Source of the DNA: Burkholderiales bacterium
GTDB lineage: Bacteria; Pseudomonadota; Gammaproteobacteria; Burkholderiales; Burkholderiaceae_C
NCBI GenBank assembly: GCA_028868895.1
Contig: JAGWTP010000033.1
Coordinates: forward strand, 1 to 36,761
Length of the DNA stretch: 36,761 bases
Direction of reading: 5' to 3'
How positions within the stretch are numbered: position 1 is the first letter of the stretch; each line of letters starts with the position of its first letter. A program made the position numbers and the translations under genes. The notes under the pieces are model-generated. The model was not told the DNA's origin. It made no database searches and worked only from the letters and a program-made list of their open reading frames with translations. Of this stretch, positions 12,305 to 20,241 are shown piece after piece.

Positions 12305-13255
12305 CTACTCCGGTTTGAGCATGGCCTTGGCGTGGCGCTCGATGAACTCGCGGTACGTGTCGATGCCGCGCAGTTGCAGGATGGTGTTGCGCACCGCGGC
12401 CTCGACCAGCACCGCCAGGTTGCGCCCGGCATCGACCGCGATCACGGTCTTGCGCACCGGCACATCGAGGATCTCCTCGTTCAGCGGCTCGTACGGCAGG
12501 CGCTCGAACTCGCGGTCCATCGTCTCCTTGCGCACCAGGTGCACGATCAGCTTGAGCCGCATCTTGCGGCGCACCGCGGTCTCGCCGAAGATCGCCTTGA
12601 TGTCGAGCAGGCCGATGCCGCGCACTTCGAGCAGGTTCAACAGCAACTCGGGGCAGCGCCCTTCGAGCCCGGTCTGCGAGACGCGGTACAGATCGACCGC
12701 GTCGTCGGCCACCAGGCCATGGCCGCGCGAGATCAGCTCCAGCCCGAGTTCGCTCTTGCCCAGCCCCGACTCGCCGGTGATCAGCACGCCGATGCCCAGG
12801 ATGTCCATGAACACGCCATGGCGGGTGGTGCGTTCGGCGAAGTGCTGGCTCAGGTAGCTGCGCACGACGTCGATCACATGCCCGGCCGACTCGCCGGTGG
12901 CGAACAGCGGGATGTCGGCGCGGTCGCACATCGCCACCAGCTTGTCGGGCGGCGCCTCGGCGTCGGCGACGATCAGCACCGGTGGCTCGAGCGTGACGAT
13001 GCGCGAGATGCGGCGCTCGGCCACTTCCGGGCTGCTCTGGCTCAGGTAGGCGACCTCGCGCCGGCCGACGATCTGCACCCGGTACGGGTGGATGTAGTTG
13101 AGGTAGCCGACCAGGTCGGCGGCCGACTGCGCGTTGCGCACCGCCGCTTCGTCGAAGCGGCGCTCGGGATGCGCGTGGCCGGCGATCCACTCCCAACGCA
13201 GGATCTCGCGGTGCTCTTCGAACAGCGCCTCGGCGCTGATGACGCTGGGTTTCAT
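12305..13255 (-). CDS. hprK: HPr kinase/phosphorylase
   Basis: A 316-residue bifunctional enzyme that phosphorylates HPr (in proteobacteria, usually the PTS-Ntr HPr) on serine and removes the phosphate. An N-terminal domain (to about 130) precedes the kinase domain with the Walker A loop GESGLGKS at 161-168, HGLVADDAV at 179-187 containing the catalytic aspartate region, and the HprK signature [10 protein letters not shown] at 210-219. Length matches the family. It follows ptsN with a 109-bp gap, as in other betaproteobacteria, where hpf-ptsN-hprK is a conserved order linking nitrogen and carbon signalling. Confidence 0.96.
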   Translation of the reverse strand: MKPSVISAEALFEEHREILRWEWIAGHAHPERRFDEAAVRNAQSAADLVGYLNYIHPYRVQIVGRREVAYLSQSSPEVAERRISRIVTLEPPVLIVADAEAPPDKLVAMCDRADIPLFATGESAGHVIDVVRSYLSQHFAERTTRHGVFMDILGIGVLITGESGLGKSELGLELISRGHGLVADDAVDLYRVSQTGLEGRCPELLLNLLEVRGIGLLDIKAIFGETAVRRKMRLKLIVHLVRKETMDREFERLPYEPLNEEILDVPVRKTVIAVDAGRNLAVLVEAAVRNTILQLRGIDTYREFIERHAKAMLKPE

Positions 13256-13364
13256 GGCGTCCCTCGGTCGACCGGCACTGCGGCCGATCCCCGGAGGCGA
13301 TGCGGTCCGGCTTCGGCGCGGCGTGGCGCTCGGCCCGCGCTGCCGGCCGTTGCCGCCACGCGCT

Positions 13365-13835
13365 TCAGGCGACCGATTTCAGCGGTTCCCAACTGGCGAT
13401 CAGCCGATGCACCGTGGCCGCATCGGGTTCGGTCTTGAGGCGCTCGCGCAGTTCGCGGTCCGACAGCATTTCGGCGATCTCGGAGAGGATTTCGAGATGC
13501 CGCTGGGTCGCCGCCTCCGGCACCAGCAGGAAGATCAGCAGGCCGACCGCTTCGTCGTCGGGTGCGTCGAACGGGATCGGCTGCTGTACGCGCAGCACCG
13601 CGGCGAGCGGGTTCTTCAGGCCCTTGATGCGGCCGTGCGGGATCGCCACGCCGTGCCCCAGGCCGGTGGATCCGAGCCGCTCGCGGGCGAACAGGTTGTC
13701 GGTGACAGTGGCTCGCGCGATCGCGTGCTGGTTCTCGAACACCAGCCCGGCGTGCTCGAAAGCGCGCTTCTTGCTGGTGGCGTCGACATCGACCAGCACG
13801 TTGCTGGCAGGCAGGATGGCAGCGAGGCGGTTCAT
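13365..13835 (-). CDS. ptsN: PTS-Ntr EIIA component PtsN
   Basis: A 156-residue EIIA domain of the nitrogen-related phosphotransferase system. The phosphorylated histidine is H67 in [15 protein letters not shown], followed by the family pattern [19 protein letters not shown] (89-107). It relays phosphate from EI-Ntr and NPr and regulates potassium transport and other targets by binding; it does not import sugar. The frame is open upstream of this ATG, but the residues there do not resemble PtsN. It lies between hpf and hprK; a 261-bp gap with two strong hairpins separates it from hpf, so it probably has its own promoter. Confidence 0.95.
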   Translation of the reverse strand: MNRLAAILPASNVLVDVDATSKKRAFEHAGLVFENQHAIARATVTDNLFARERLGSTGLGHGVAIPHGRIKGLKNPLAAVLRVQQPIPFDAPDDEAVGLLIFLLVPEAATQRHLEILSEIAEMLSDRELRERLKTEPDAATVHRLIASWEPLKSVA

Positions 13836-13905
13836 CAGTGGCGCACCGTGTGTCGTGATTTCGGCTCCGCAACGACGCGGCGATCGGCGAGAGGCAAGGT
13901 CCCGA

Positions 13906-13940
13906 ATTATGGGGCGCATGCCAACGACAAGGGCATGCGC
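13906..13940 (-). promoter_or_regulatory. Candidate ptsN promoter with an overlapping inverted repeat
   Basis: On the minus strand CATAAT (13911-13906) is a 5/6 match to the -10 consensus, 70 bases before the ptsN ATG. Directly upstream is a perfect inverted repeat: GCGCATGCC (13914-13922) and GGCATGCGC (13932-13940), 9-bp arms with a 9-base spacer, where a -35 box would sit. This could be a regulator site or, in RNA read from hpf, a hairpin. No good -35 hexamer is seen. Confidence 0.4.
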
Positions 13941-14030
13941 ACCGCCGTCGCCGTGCGAGATTGTGCATGGGGTGCTGCGTCGCAGCAACGCGATCGGCCC
14001 CCGGGTCGCGGGGGTCCACGGCCCACATGA

Positions 14031-14056
14031 CGAAAGCGGCACGCGGGCCGCTTTCG
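14031..14056 (-). terminator. Hairpin terminator after hpf
   Basis: CGAAAGCGGC and GCCGCTTTCG form a perfect 10-bp stem around a 6-base loop, starting about 40 bases after the hpf stop. In the hpf reading direction the descending arm ends in CTTTCG, followed by TCATG, so the U-rich part is short. It would reduce read-through from hpf into ptsN. Confidence 0.5.
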
Positions 14057-14096
14057 GGGGCAGTCGATTCCTTGTGATCGGCGCGGCCGCCGCGGC

Positions 14097-14438
14097 TCAG
14101 GCCGGCGACGTGTCGATGCGCTTGGGTGCAGCGTGGTGGTGGTCCTGGACCTTGTCCTTGTGGCGGCAGACCTGGCGATCCAGCTTGTCCATCAGCTGGT
14201 CGATAGCCGCGTACAAATCTTCACTCGACTGCTCAATAAAAATGTCGCGGCCCTTCACATGCAGCGTGACCTCGGCCTTTTGCCGGCGCTCCTTTTCCGT
14301 CAGCTTCTCGACCGACAGCAGCACATTGATGTCGACCACCTGATCGAAGTGGCGCGTGACCCGGTCCAGCTTGGTGAGCACGTACTCTCTGAGTGCCGGA
14401 GTGACATCAAGGTGATGGCCGCTGATGGTCAGGTTCAT
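14097..14438 (-). CDS. hpf: Short-form ribosome hibernation promoting factor
   Basis: A 113-residue HPF/YfiA-type protein lacking the long-form C-terminal dimerisation domain. It begins [20 protein letters not shown], and the core ends at [13 protein letters not shown] (84-96) with a histidine-rich tail. Short HPF binds the decoding centre and, with RMF where present, makes inactive 100S ribosome dimers. The start is supported by AAAGGAA eight bases upstream. It is the first gene of hpf-ptsN-hprK; the rpoN and lptAB genes that normally precede it are not here. The next gene upstream is the cfa-like gene on the same strand, 202 bases away. Confidence 0.95.
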   Translation of the reverse strand: MNLTISGHHLDVTPALREYVLTKLDRVTRHFDQVVDINVLLSVEKLTEKERRQKAEVTLHVKGRDIFIEQSSEDLYAAIDQLMDKLDRQVCRHKDKVQDHHHAAPKRIDTSPA

Positions 14439-14640
14439 GGAGGGGGTTCCTTTGCAGGGGTGGGGGCGGGAGCGCAGGCGAATGTCCGGGAGGAAGTGTC
14501 GGCACGGGTCCGACGAGGCCAGTGTGCCAACCTTCCGCGGTGGTGACAAGCGAATGGCATCGACGCCAGGCGGGAACTGCACCCGGCACAGCAGCGCAAG
14601 CGCCGAGTGGACCAAGTCAGCGGCGGGACCCACCAGGCCG
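14439..14640 (-). other. Gap between the cfa-like gene and hpf
   Basis: This 202-bp gap carries the hpf leader. TTGTCA (minus strand, about 14550) is followed 17 bases later by CACACT; the -35 is good and the -10 poor, so it is only a possible hpf promoter. Nothing else is recognisable. Confidence 0.3.
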
Positions 14641-15858
14641 TCAACAGCGCATCAACGTGAACTGCATGACGCTGGTGTTGCGGGTGAGGAAGGCCGCTTC
14701 GCAGTAGCCGAGGTAGAACTCCCAGATGCGCATGAACCGGGTGTCGAAACCGAGCCTGCGCACCGGCCCGTCGGCGGCAAGAAAGCGCGTGCGCCAGCGC
14801 TTCAGCGTTTCGGCGTAGTCGAGCCCGAAGTCGAGTTCGTTCACCACCCGCAGCCCCGCCTGCGCCGCTGCCGCACGGAAAGCGGCCGGGCTGGGCAGCA
14901 GGCCGCCGGGGAAGATGTATTGCTGGATGAAGTCGGTCGACTTCACGTAGCGCTCGAACAGGTCGTCGCGGATCGTGATGCTCTGGATGCACGCCTTGCC
15001 GCCGGGCTTGAGCAGCGTTGCGAGGGTCTCGAAAAAGCGCGGCCAGTACTCGCGGCCGACAGCCTCGAACATCTCGATCGAGGCGATGGCATCGAACGGG
15101 CCATCGGCAATATCGCGGTAGTCCTGGTAGCGCAGTTCGCCCGGCAGCCCGGCGTCGGCCAGGCGCCGCCGGGCATAGGCAAGTTGCTCGCGCGACAGTG
15201 TCACTCCAGTCACTGCCGCGCCGAAGTCGCGCGCTGCCGACTCGGCCAGCGCGCCCCAGCCGCAGCCGATTTCGAGAACACGGTCGCCCGGCGCGACCGC
15301 GCATTCGGTCAGCACCCGGCGCACCTTGGCCGATTGCGCCTGCACCAGGTCGCCGGTGCGGTCACCCTCGAACCAGGCGCTGCTGTAGTTCATCGTCGGG
15401 TCCAGCCACAGGCGGTAGAACGCGTTGCCCAGGTCGTAGTGGGCGTGGATGTTCTTCTCGCTGCCGCGGCGTGAATTGCGGTTGAACAGGTGCCGGGCGC
15501 GGTACAGCAGCGAGCCCCACCAGCTGCCGTAGATGACCGACTCGACCGCCTCGCGGTTGGCGATGAACAGCGTCAGCAGTGCGGTCAGGTCCGGCGTGCT
15601 CCAGTCACCGGCGATGAAACTCTCGGCCACGCCGATGTCACCCGATCGCAGCGCCGCGCTGCAGACGTTCCAGTTGCGCAGCCGGATCGACGCGCGCAGG
15701 TCGGTCGCACCCGTGGTGCCGAAATCGACCGATCCGCCATCGGGCAACTGGACGCTCAGGGTACCGTGCTTCAACGCCGCGAGCAGGCGCAGCACGGCGC
15801 GTGCGGCAGCCGGTGCCGAGTCGGCCGCGTGGGATGGGGTCAGTGTGCTGCTGCGCAT
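14641..15858 (-). CDS. Cyclopropane-fatty-acid synthase-like methyltransferase
   Basis: A 405-residue SAM-dependent enzyme of the Cfa family, acting on unsaturated acyl chains of membrane phospholipids. The SAM motif VLEIGCGWG is at 194-202, with [14 protein letters not shown] at 135-148 and the C-terminal [14 protein letters not shown] at 310-323. Aligned by eye to E. coli Cfa, the bicarbonate ligand E239 is kept (E265 in MFEAVG) but C139 becomes S160 (NYSSAWF) and H266 becomes Q292 (CIQSITI). This places it in a sister group often linked to an FAD oxidoreductase and DUF1365, exactly its two upstream neighbours. The product may therefore not be a plain cyclopropane. It starts 27 bases after DUF1365. 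Confidence 0.88.
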   Translation of the reverse strand: MRSSTLTPSHAADSAPAAARAVLRLLAALKHGTLSVQLPDGGSVDFGTTGATDLRASIRLRNWNVCSAALRSGDIGVAESFIAGDWSTPDLTALLTLFIANREAVESVIYGSWWGSLLYRARHLFNRNSRRGSEKNIHAHYDLGNAFYRLWLDPTMNYSSAWFEGDRTGDLVQAQSAKVRRVLTECAVAPGDRVLEIGCGWGALAESAARDFGAAVTGVTLSREQLAYARRRLADAGLPGELRYQDYRDIADGPFDAIASIEMFEAVGREYWPRFFETLATLLKPGGKACIQSITIRDDLFERYVKSTDFIQQYIFPGGLLPSPAAFRAAAAQAGLRVVNELDFGLDYAETLKRWRTRFLAADGPVRRLGFDTRFMRIWEFYLGYCEAAFLTRNTSVMQFTLMRC

Positions 15859-15885
15859 GGGTCGTTCGGGACGGATGGGGTGGAA

Positions 15886-16779
15886 TCAGCGCGAGGTGAA
15901 TCGGCTCGGCGGTTCGGGCTTGCGAAAGAACGGCGTGCGCCGGCGCCACAGCTTCCAGGCCTGCCAATGGATCCGGGCGATCACGCCGAGGGTCATCAGC
16001 GGCATGCCGAAGAACGCGGCGCGCAGCCGCGCCACGGTGAGCGGGTGCAATTCGCCCGACACGCTGGTCTGGATCAGCAGGCCCTGCGCGTCATGGTGGT
16101 CGATGCACGCGACGGTTCTCGAAACGCGCGTCGCTGCATCGGTACGTGCCGGCGCCCGGTTCGGATGCGGCGCGCTGCGCATGAAGCGGAACCGGTAGCT
16201 GCCGGCCACGGCGCAGAACGGCGAGACGTGGAACACCTTGGTCGCGCGCAACTCGCGGCCGTACGCGAGCTCGGGCCCGTCGAGCAGATAGCAGTGACGT
16301 TCGCCGAACGTGTTGTTGACCTCGACCACCACCGCCGCCAGCGAGTCGTCCGACCGGTGGCAATACCAGAAGCTGACCGGCTTGAAGGTGTAGCCCAGCA
16401 CCCGCGGGTAGCAGTGCAACCAGACTTCGCCAGCGGCGTCGGTCACGCCCTCGCGGGCCAGCAGATCGTCGAGCCAGGCGAGGCTGTCGGCGCGGCCGTC
16501 GCCGTGGTCGCGATCGAAGAAGCTGATGAGGCCGAAGCGGTTGCGCGGCAGGGCGTCGCAAGGCGCAGTGCGCAGGCGACGCATCGGCAGCATCAGGAAG
16601 TACGTCGGGTAGACGAAGTGGTGGTGCGCCGGGCGCAGGCGCGTGTGGCGCACCTCGCCGATGCCGAGCAGCGCGGTGTTGGCCACGCCGGCGGAATCGG
16701 CTAGGTGCGCCGGGCGCGCGCCGTCGAGCGGCAATCCGGCGGTGTCGCGGTGGTGCCGTTCGTGGCCGACCACGCTCAC
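15886..16779 (-). CDS. DUF1365 family protein
   Basis: A 297-residue protein of unknown activity. Family blocks are GEVRHTRLRPAHHHFVYPTY (41-60), RVLGYTFKPVSFWYC, EVNNTFGERHCYLL and KVFHVSPF. The histidine- and cysteine-rich blocks suggest a cofactor or metal site, but none is established. The chosen GTG start overlaps the stop of the FAD oxidoreductase gene in a GTGA arrangement; the family usually starts nearer GEV-H, so GTG at 16686 (residue 32) is an alternative. The frame continues far upstream inside the FAD gene, which is a shadow. It sits between the FAD oxidoreductase and the cfa-like gene, the standard three-gene set for unusual fatty-acid modification. Confidence 0.85.
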   Translation of the reverse strand: MSVVGHERHHRDTAGLPLDGARPAHLADSAGVANTALLGIGEVRHTRLRPAHHHFVYPTYFLMLPMRRLRTAPCDALPRNRFGLISFFDRDHGDGRADSLAWLDDLLAREGVTDAAGEVWLHCYPRVLGYTFKPVSFWYCHRSDDSLAAVVVEVNNTFGERHCYLLDGPELAYGRELRATKVFHVSPFCAVAGSYRFRFMRSAPHPNRAPARTDAATRVSRTVACIDHHDAQGLLIQTSVSGELHPLTVARLRAAFFGMPLMTLGVIARIHWQAWKLWRRRTPFFRKPEPPSRFTSR

Positions 16780-18086
16780 GCCGCCTCCAGCAAGGGCTCG
16801 GCCGGCGCCTGTGCCGCGCGCAACCGCAGGCCCGCCAACACCGCCAGGCCCGACATCAACCCGTCTTCGTGAAAGCCGTAGCGCGTCCACGCGCCGCAAA
16901 ACCAGGTCTGGCGCCGGCCCTGCAACTCGGGCACGCGCTGCTGGGCGGCAATCGCGGCGGCGTCGAACACCGGGTGGGCGTAGTCGAATTCGGCGTGGAC
17001 GGTGTCGGCACGCGGCTCGCGCACCGGGTTCAGCGACACCACCACCGGCACGCTGAACGGCAGCGGCTGAAGCCGGTTGAGCCAATAGTGCAGGCATACC
17101 GCGGAACGCTCGCGGTCGGCGTGGCTCGCACGCTCGTAGTTCCACGCCGCCCAGGCACGCGGGCGCGTCGGCAGCACCGACGTGTCGGTGTGCAGCAGCG
17201 CGCGGTTGCGGTGGTAGCGGATTGCGCCGAGCACTGCGACCTCGGCCGGGCTGGCGTCGCCCAGCAGCGCCAGAGACTGGTCGCTGTGGCAGGCCATCAC
17301 GACGTCGTCGAAGCGCTCGGTGCCCGCATCGGTCGAGACCCGGACCGACCGGTCGGCGTCGTCGGCGCCGGGCCGGCGCACGCTGCGCACCGGCACGTTC
17401 AAGCGCGCGTCGGGCACCGACGCGACCATCTTGCGCACGTATTCGCGCGCGCCGCCGCGCACCGTGTACCACTGCGGACGGTTCGAGACCTGGAGCAGCC
17501 CGTGGTTGTCACAGAAACGCACCATCGTGGCAACCGGAAAGCGCAACATCTGGTCGACCGGGCACGACCAGATGCTGCCGATCATCGGCAGAAAATACCA
17601 GTCGCGAAACGCGGCGCTGAAACGGTGCTGGGCCAGGAAGTCGCCGATCGGCTGGTCGAGTGCGACCGCGCCGGGGCTGCACGCGAGTGACGTGGCCAGG
17701 CGATTGAAGCGCAGCAGATCCGACAGCATCCGCCAGAAGCGTGGACGCAGCAGGTTGCGGCGTTGCGCGAACACCGTGGCCAGGTTGCTGCCGCTCCATT
17801 CAAGGCCGACATCGGGCGCCTGCACCGAGAACGACATGTCCGACTTCGCGATCTCGACGCCTAGCCGCTCGAAGAGCTGGAGCAGGTTCGGGTAGGTGCG
17901 CTCATTGAGCACCAGAAAGCCGGTGTCCACGCCGTGCGTGACGCCGCCGAGGGTCAGGTCGACCGTGTGGGTGTGGCCGCCAAAATAGTCGCCGGCTTCG
18001 AACAACGTGACGTGCGCGTGGCCGGCCAGCCCGTGCGCGACCGACAGCCCGGCAATGCCGGAGCCGATGACAGCAACCCGCCTCAT
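16776..18086 (-). CDS. FAD-dependent amine-oxidase-like oxidoreductase
   Basis: A 436-residue flavoprotein. The N-terminal dinucleotide fold is VIGSGIAGLSVAHGL (6-20) with LFEAGDYFGGHTHTV, and a conserved GFLVLNERTYPNLLQLFE region follows; the C-terminus contains the second FAD motif (WFCGAWTRYGFHEDGLMSGL). It resembles the oxidoreductases encoded beside DUF1365 and Cfa-like genes. Related proteins are needed for modified fatty acids in other bacteria, for example the BfaA/BfaB pair of actinobacteria. It is the first gene of the operon. The start is the ATG directly before RRVAVIGSG; a perfect 12-bp hairpin (18099-18127) and a G-rich tract lie just upstream. Confidence 0.88.
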   Translation of the reverse strand: MRRVAVIGSGIAGLSVAHGLAGHAHVTLFEAGDYFGGHTHTVDLTLGGVTHGVDTGFLVLNERTYPNLLQLFERLGVEIAKSDMSFSVQAPDVGLEWSGSNLATVFAQRRNLLRPRFWRMLSDLLRFNRLATSLACSPGAVALDQPIGDFLAQHRFSAAFRDWYFLPMIGSIWSCPVDQMLRFPVATMVRFCDNHGLLQVSNRPQWYTVRGGAREYVRKMVASVPDARLNVPVRSVRRPGADDADRSVRVSTDAGTERFDDVVMACHSDQSLALLGDASPAEVAVLGAIRYHRNRALLHTDTSVLPTRPRAWAAWNYERASHADRERSAVCLHYWLNRLQPLPFSVPVVVSLNPVREPRADTVHAEFDYAHPVFDAAAIAAQQRVPELQGRRQTWFCGAWTRYGFHEDGLMSGLAVLAGLRLRAAQAPAEPLLEAA

Positions 18087-18098
18087 CGCGCGCCGGCG

Positions 18099-18127
18099 GT
18101 CACCGGCCGCGTCGGGCGGCCGGTGAC
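18099..18127. promoter_or_regulatory. Perfect 12-bp hairpin just before the FAD gene start
   Basis: GTCACCGGCCGC and GCGGCCGGTGAC pair perfectly around a 5-base loop. In the FAD-operon RNA this hairpin ends 12 bases before the start codon, where it would occupy or expose the ribosome-binding region. It could equally be a protein site in DNA. Confidence 0.5.
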
Positions 18128-18155
18128 GGCGAGAAGAGAGTTGCGGAGCGCCCTC

Positions 18156-18179
18156 GGGGGAATCAGGGAGGGAGGAGGG
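18156..18179 (+). promoter_or_regulatory. G-quadruplex-forming tract
   Basis: Four runs of three or more G with loops AATCA, A and AGGA fit the G3N1-7 quadruplex rule on the plus strand, which is the template strand for the FAD operon leader. A quadruplex here could slow polymerase. The tract may also simply be purine-rich DNA. Confidence 0.4.
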
Positions 18180-18434
18180 AGGAGATAAACCGCCCGATGG
18201 CTGCAACCAAAATCAATCAGCGGCTCCGCAACGAAACCGGAAGGGCGTTGACGCGTTGCCGAAGGCGATCGCCAGCGCACATCGCCCGGCCTCCTCCACA
18301 CAACCGGACTGGCGATTTCGAGGGCCCGGCCGAGACGAAGTTCCGCCGCCGCGCGGTAAAGGAACGTGAAGGCAGGCCGACCGGCCGAGGGGAGGCAAGG
18401 CATGGGGTGGTGCGACTGGTTGGTTTTAAATATA

Positions 18435-18444
18435 ACTGATCAGT
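18435..18444. promoter_or_regulatory. AT-flanked ACTGATCAGT palindrome, candidate operator
   Basis: A perfect 10-bp palindrome sits in the most AT-rich island nearby (18424-18452, with TTTTAAATATAA on its left). On the minus strand TTGAAT (18452-18447) and TTAAAA (18429-18424) flank it at 17-base spacing, so the palindrome would lie between -35 and -10. Palindromes of this form are typical TetR-family sites, but no TetR gene is in the window. Confidence 0.45.
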
Positions 18445-18560
18445 CTATTCAACGCATCGCGAGACGATTTGGATGCAGCGCGGCGCGCCACCCTGTGCCA
18501 TGCGGGGCCGGCCTGCGTCCGGCAGGGCGCGCCGCGCGTAGCGTGTCACAGGCCGCAGAC

Positions 18561-18566
18561 TAGAAT
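18561..18566 (+). promoter_or_regulatory. Possible -10 box of the di-iron protein gene
   Basis: TAGAAT lies 30 bases before the ATG at 18597. No good -35 is present at 16-18 bases upstream. It would give a leader of about 25 nt. Confidence 0.35.
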
Positions 18567-18596
18567 GAATCGGCAAGACGACGAGGCGCTGTCACG

Positions 18597-19463
18597 ATGA
18601 TTTACCCTGAACTTTTCAAGCAGCTCGAAGCGGTGCGCTGGAACATGGACAAGGACATTCCTTGGGACCATTTCGACGCCAGCAAACTCAGCGACGAGCA
18701 GGCGCAGACCATCAAGATGAATGCCATCACCGAGTGGGCGGCGCTGCCGGCCACCGAGATGTTCCTGCGCGACAACAAGGACGATGCCGACTTCTGCGGC
18801 TTCATGAGCGTCTGGTTCTTCGAGGAGCAGAAGCACTCGCTGGTGCTGATGGAATACCTGCGCAAGTTCCGCCCCGATCTCGTGCCCACCGAGGCCGAGT
18901 TGCAGGAGGTGCGCTTCGAGTTCGACCCGGCGCCCGCGCTCGAAACGCTCATGCTGCATTTTTGTGGCGAGATCCGCCTGAACCACTGGTACCGCCGCGC
19001 TGCCGAATGGCACACCGAACCGGTGATCCAGGCCATTTACGAAACGCTGGCGCGCGACGAGGCGCGCCATGGCGGGGCCTACCTGCGCTACATGAAGCGC
19101 GCGCTGCAGAAGTTCGGTGACGAAGCGCGTGCCGCGTTCGCCAAGGTCGGCGTGCTGATGGCCAGCGCACGCCGCACCGCGCAGGCGCTGCACCCGACCA
19201 ACCTGCACGTCAACATCAAGCTGTTCCCGCGCGACACCGTGCAAAGCCGCCTGCCCAACCCGCAGTGGCTCGAGCACTGGCTGGACAAGCAGATCCAGTT
19301 CGACGCGGTCTGGGAGACCAAGGTCGTCGAACGCATCCTGCACAACATGAGCCTGCTGATGGAGCGCAGCTTTGCCAGCGTGCAGGATCTGAACCGCTTC
19401 CGCAAGGAAGTGACGGCCGCGGTGGCGGCGCGGGCGCTGCCCGCCGCGCCTCAGGCCGTCTGA
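18597..19463 (+). CDS. Ferritin-like di-iron carboxylate protein
   Basis: A 288-residue four-helix-bundle protein with a full set of di-iron ligands: E46 (TEWAA), E77 and H80 (FEEQKH), E125 (CGEIRLNH) and E155 with H158 (RDEARHG). The paired EExxH/DExxH spacing is that of acyl-ACP desaturases, ribonucleotide reductase R2 and related oxygenases; the helices are long enough for an enzyme, not for a ferritin cage. I cannot name the substrate. It is divergent from the FAD-DUF1365-Cfa operon, so a role in oxidising or desaturating fatty acids for that pathway is an attractive guess. The following gene converges on it, separated by 38 bases with small hairpins. Confidence 0.85.
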   Translation: MIYPELFKQLEAVRWNMDKDIPWDHFDASKLSDEQAQTIKMNAITEWAALPATEMFLRDNKDDADFCGFMSVWFFEEQKHSLVLMEYLRKFRPDLVPTEAELQEVRFEFDPAPALETLMLHFCGEIRLNHWYRRAAEWHTEPVIQAIYETLARDEARHGGAYLRYMKRALQKFGDEARAAFAKVGVLMASARRTAQALHPTNLHVNIKLFPRDTVQSRLPNPQWLEHWLDKQIQFDAVWETKVVERILHNMSLLMERSFASVQDLNRFRKEVTAAVAARALPAAPQAV

Positions 19464-19490
19464 GGTCGCGCCTCGCGCAGCGCCTGCGCG
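19449..19490. terminator. Tandem small hairpins between convergent genes
   Basis: CCTCAG-GCCGT-CTGAGG overlaps the end of the di-iron gene, and CGCGCAG-CGC-CTGCGCG (19474-19490) follows. Both stems are perfect. Without T-runs they are weak terminator candidates for the di-iron and glutathione transferase genes. Confidence 0.35.
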
Positions 19491-19501
19491 GGACGCGGGC
19501 T

Positions 19502-20161
19502 TCAGCCCGCCTTGGTCGCCGCCGCGCGCTCCTGATCCGCCTTGCGGTCCGCGGTCACGCGCTGCGCGCTCGGTCGTTCGCCGACCAACTTGGCATACGG
19601 TTTCCAGTCCACCCCGCCGGCCACCAGCAGGTCTTCGCCGTAGACGGCGCGCGTGGCCATCGACACCAGCGGCAGGCTCACCCACGCCGCGCAGTCGGCC
19701 TGGGTGAAGGTCGAGCCGGCCACATGCGGCGTGAACCGGGCGAGCCGCTTGAAGCCGGCGATGTTCTTCGTCAACAGCTTATGGACGCGCGCCTGGTTGG
19801 CGTCGCTGATCTCGCCCCCGAAGAAGGCCTTCGGGTACAGCTCGCGCGCGACCAGTTCCAGGTGCAGATCGATAAAGGTGCTGAGTTCGCGCACCTTGGC
19901 CGCAGCCCAGGCGTCGGCGGGCATCAGCGGCGGGCTCGGATAGGCCGCTTCCAGGTACTCGAGGATCACCTGGCTCTCGCACAGGTGGCCGTGTTCGGTG
20001 CGGATGAACGGCACCTTGCCCAGCGGCGACGCGTCGAGCACGGCGTCGTCGGTGCGCCCGGTCTTGACGACTTCTTCGGTGAACGGCACGCCCTTTTCGA
20101 GCAGCGCGAGCTTGACCTTGTTGTAGTAGTTCGAAACGCTGAATCCGCAGAGTACGAGCAT
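19502..20161 (-). CDS. Glutathione S-transferase family protein
   Basis: A 219-residue protein with an N-terminal thioredoxin-fold domain (to about 80) and an all-helical C-terminal domain. Visible family marks are the N-terminal SVSNYYNKVKLALLEKGVPF (8-27), the cis-proline region GKVPFIRTEHGHLCESQVILEYLE (48-71) with the glutathione-binding ES pair, and the C-terminal TQADCAAW. It probably conjugates or reduces small molecules using glutathione; the class is unclear. The start is supported by AGGAGA six bases upstream. It is divergent from the heptose adenylyltransferase gene with only 80 bases between; TAGACT in that gap (20196-20191) may be its -10. Confidence 0.88.
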   Translation of the reverse strand: MLVLCGFSVSNYYNKVKLALLEKGVPFTEEVVKTGRTDDAVLDASPLGKVPFIRTEHGHLCESQVILEYLEAAYPSPPLMPADAWAAAKVRELSTFIDLHLELVARELYPKAFFGGEISDANQARVHKLLTKNIAGFKRLARFTPHVAGSTFTQADCAAWVSLPLVSMATRAVYGEDLLVAGGVDWKPYAKLVGERPSAQRVTADRKADQERAAATKAG

Positions 20162-20241
20162 CGGTGTCTCCTGGTCCTGATGTGGCAGCCAGTCTAGCGG
20201 GCGCCGGGTGCGGCTGACCACCATCGCGCGACAATTGCCGC

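Larger units (their letters stand above)
18087..18596. other. 510-bp divergent control region, FAD operon/di-iron gene
   Basis: No gene is supported here. The gap separates two divergently read units and holds a 12-bp hairpin near the FAD start, a G-quadruplex motif, an AT-rich island with a palindrome and a -10-like box before the di-iron gene, listed separately. The stretch 18190-18420 is otherwise ordinary GC-rich sequence. The size is exceptional for this dense window. Confidence 0.6.

Noticed and set aside
14520-14545. Sigma-54 (-24/-12) promoter before hpf
   Set aside because: TTGGCAC is present on the minus strand, but the required GC ten bases after the GG is absent.
16780-17472. N-terminal extension of the DUF1365 frame to more than 500 codons
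   Set aside because: The extension lies inside the FAD oxidoreductase gene and is arginine/alanine-rich noise; the family starts near 16779 or 16686.
18353-18366. GGTAAAGGAACG near the di-iron gene as a third copy of the kor repeat
   Set aside because: Only GTAAAGG is shared; the AGCGA lead, the second block and the outer stem are missing.
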